NCBI GenBank assembly: GCA_037349315.1
Contig: JBAIAC010000040.1
Location: 12,604,001-12,668,000 of the forward strand
Direction: 5' to 3'
Length of the DNA: 64,000 bases
Origin: Chelydra serpentina
Taxonomy: Eukaryota > Chordata > Testudines > Chelydridae
Shown here: piece after piece, positions 62,757-64,000 of the stretch
Layout: the number at the start of each line of letters is the position of its first letter
Numbering within the stretch: the first letter of the stretch is position 1
Position numbers and translations under genes: made by a program
The notes under the pieces: model-generated
Told to the model about the DNA's origin: nothing
Databases searched by the model: none
The model's input: the letters and a program-made list of their open reading frames with translations, nothing else

Positions 62757-64000
62757 GTCTAGTATTGCTGTTGGCATAATCCCCCTGCATGCTTTCTGAG
62801 CCGAATTGAAGGGTTCACTGTTAGACTCTTATTCCTGGAGTGCTTGGTAAAGGTTTACGTGAGGCTGAGGGATGCAGATCCAGGGGGAGGAATAGTTGAC
62901 ATCCATGCCAGGGCTTCTGTCTCGTACATCACTGAACCCAGACCAGGCAAGACAGGGAACTGTTTGTTTTAAGTCATCTTTTAATCCTCCAGCTCATGGC
63001 TACGTCAATTAAAACAGAGCTAGCTAAGATGATGAAGGTTGCAAGCAGGGCTGAGCAAACAAGGGAGCAGCTAGGAGGCACAGGAGAAAAATGCACAGTA
63101 AAAACTGAAGCTATAAGCGCTATTTTTCTTTTTTTTTTTTTAAACTCCAGGTGTAATATTTCAGACCAATACTTTGGTTGCCAAATTGAGGTGCACCCCT
63201 ACTTTCCCCTCTTCCCCCCCACTTAACAATCCTGACTTTTCCCAAAAGTACCAGGCACCTGCCCTCTGAAATCTGGCCTTTTGAAAGGAGCAGAAGTGTT
63301 AAGGAGTACATCCAAAAATTACTTGTTGAAAATCTTGGCTTCAATACGTTTGGAGGGGGAGGCCTTAGTCCAGATGGCCTCCCACTTGTTAACAGCAATC
63401 TTATCAGACATCCCTGGCACAAACTTGTACCCAAAGTCAATTCAATAGACCAAGAAAGCTTGTGTGTGAAGATTAGCTCTCTAATCCCAAAGTGTCTTTT
63501 TGTTTGGGTAGGATTTGGGAGCCTGACTGTATATACACATTGGAGTTGCCATCAGAACTGGCAAGTCAGCACACTGCTAAAGCCATGTTGACCACCTGTA
63601 GGTTGAGATACCATAACATGCTTTCAGTTTTGAATGGGTTTATTATGAGCCCACAAACTGAATAAAGGCAAAGCTGCTTAATATAAAGGTCTGTTTGTTT
63701 TCCAGCTGATTAGGATTACTTAAAGCAAATCAAGACTCTTGTCCTTTCTCTGCTGTAATTATTGGGCCTCCATTCTTACCTGGCTCATACAATACAAGGC
63801 TTTCTTTTGGGCTGCCACTGATCCAAAGCTGCATAATTAGCTAGTTCCCCAGAATCCCACAACGTGCACACTGTCGCAAACTAAAAACTCCCAGCCCAGT
63901 GGAGCCGGTCTACTGTACTGGCCACATGAACCTTGAATTGAATCCCTGATCTTAACTTAAATCCACATGGGAATTCTGCCAGTTGGATGTACTAGATGTT
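62757..64000 (+). other. SCARB1: SCARB1 intron 2, start
   Basis: Continues to the window edge. A T-run sits at 63129-63140. No exon 3 candidate was seen, so it lies beyond the window. Confidence 0.7.

Overview
This window is vertebrate nuclear DNA. It has spliced genes with GT-AG introns, Pol III tRNA genes, and many CR1 LINE fragments and short DNA transposons. The repeat mix (CR1 with RT open frames, MIR-like CORE-SINEs, hAT and PIF/Harbinger-type MITEs, a probable Tx1-like LINE, an LTR) and gene order point to a sauropsid. A turtle is my best guess and a crocodilian is possible; this rests on repeat style, not on a database match.

Three protein-coding genes, all on the + strand, can be read. 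(1) DHX37, the DEAH-box helicase of the small-subunit processome, is complete in 27 exons (ATG 2631, stop 26608). My exon joins keep one open frame of 1143 codons. (2) UBC, polyubiquitin, has a TATA-box promoter and a non-coding first exon near 36130-36194. An 849-bp intron is followed by one coding exon (37047-38876) with eight ubiquitin units and a terminal Asn. (3) The first two coding exons of SCARB1 (46034-46156 and 62599-62756), the CD36-family HDL receptor, are separated by a 16.4-kb intron; the gene runs off the right edge.

Between DHX37 and UBC lies a cluster of five intact tRNA genes: Ala-TGC (-), Asp-GTC (+), Phe-GAA (+), Asp-GTC (+) and Ala-TGC (+). From memory of the human map, SCARB1-UBC-tRNA cluster-DHX37-BRI3BP on 12q24.31 has the same order, so this is an old conserved block. 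The GC-rich left edge may be the promoter side of a divergent neighbour (BRI3BP in human), but no BRI3BP coding sequence was found.

The rest is intron and intergenic DNA full of transposon remains. Several insertions have exact boundaries: four hAT-like elements with perfect 8-bp target duplications, a PIF-type MITE with a perfect 15-bp terminal inverted repeat, a 94-bp repeat with an 18-bp duplication, and nested insertions (CR1 in CR1, hAT MITE in LINE, PIF MITE in a MIR-like SINE). There are also two promoter-proximal minisatellites, one in DHX37 intron 1 and one just upstream of SCARB1.

I found no undescribed gene system. The most notable points are the order of near-identical units in UBC, a conservative Asp-to-Glu change at residue 32 of its last ubiquitin, the G-rich 35-bp array at the SCARB1 promoter, and the well-dated insertions.
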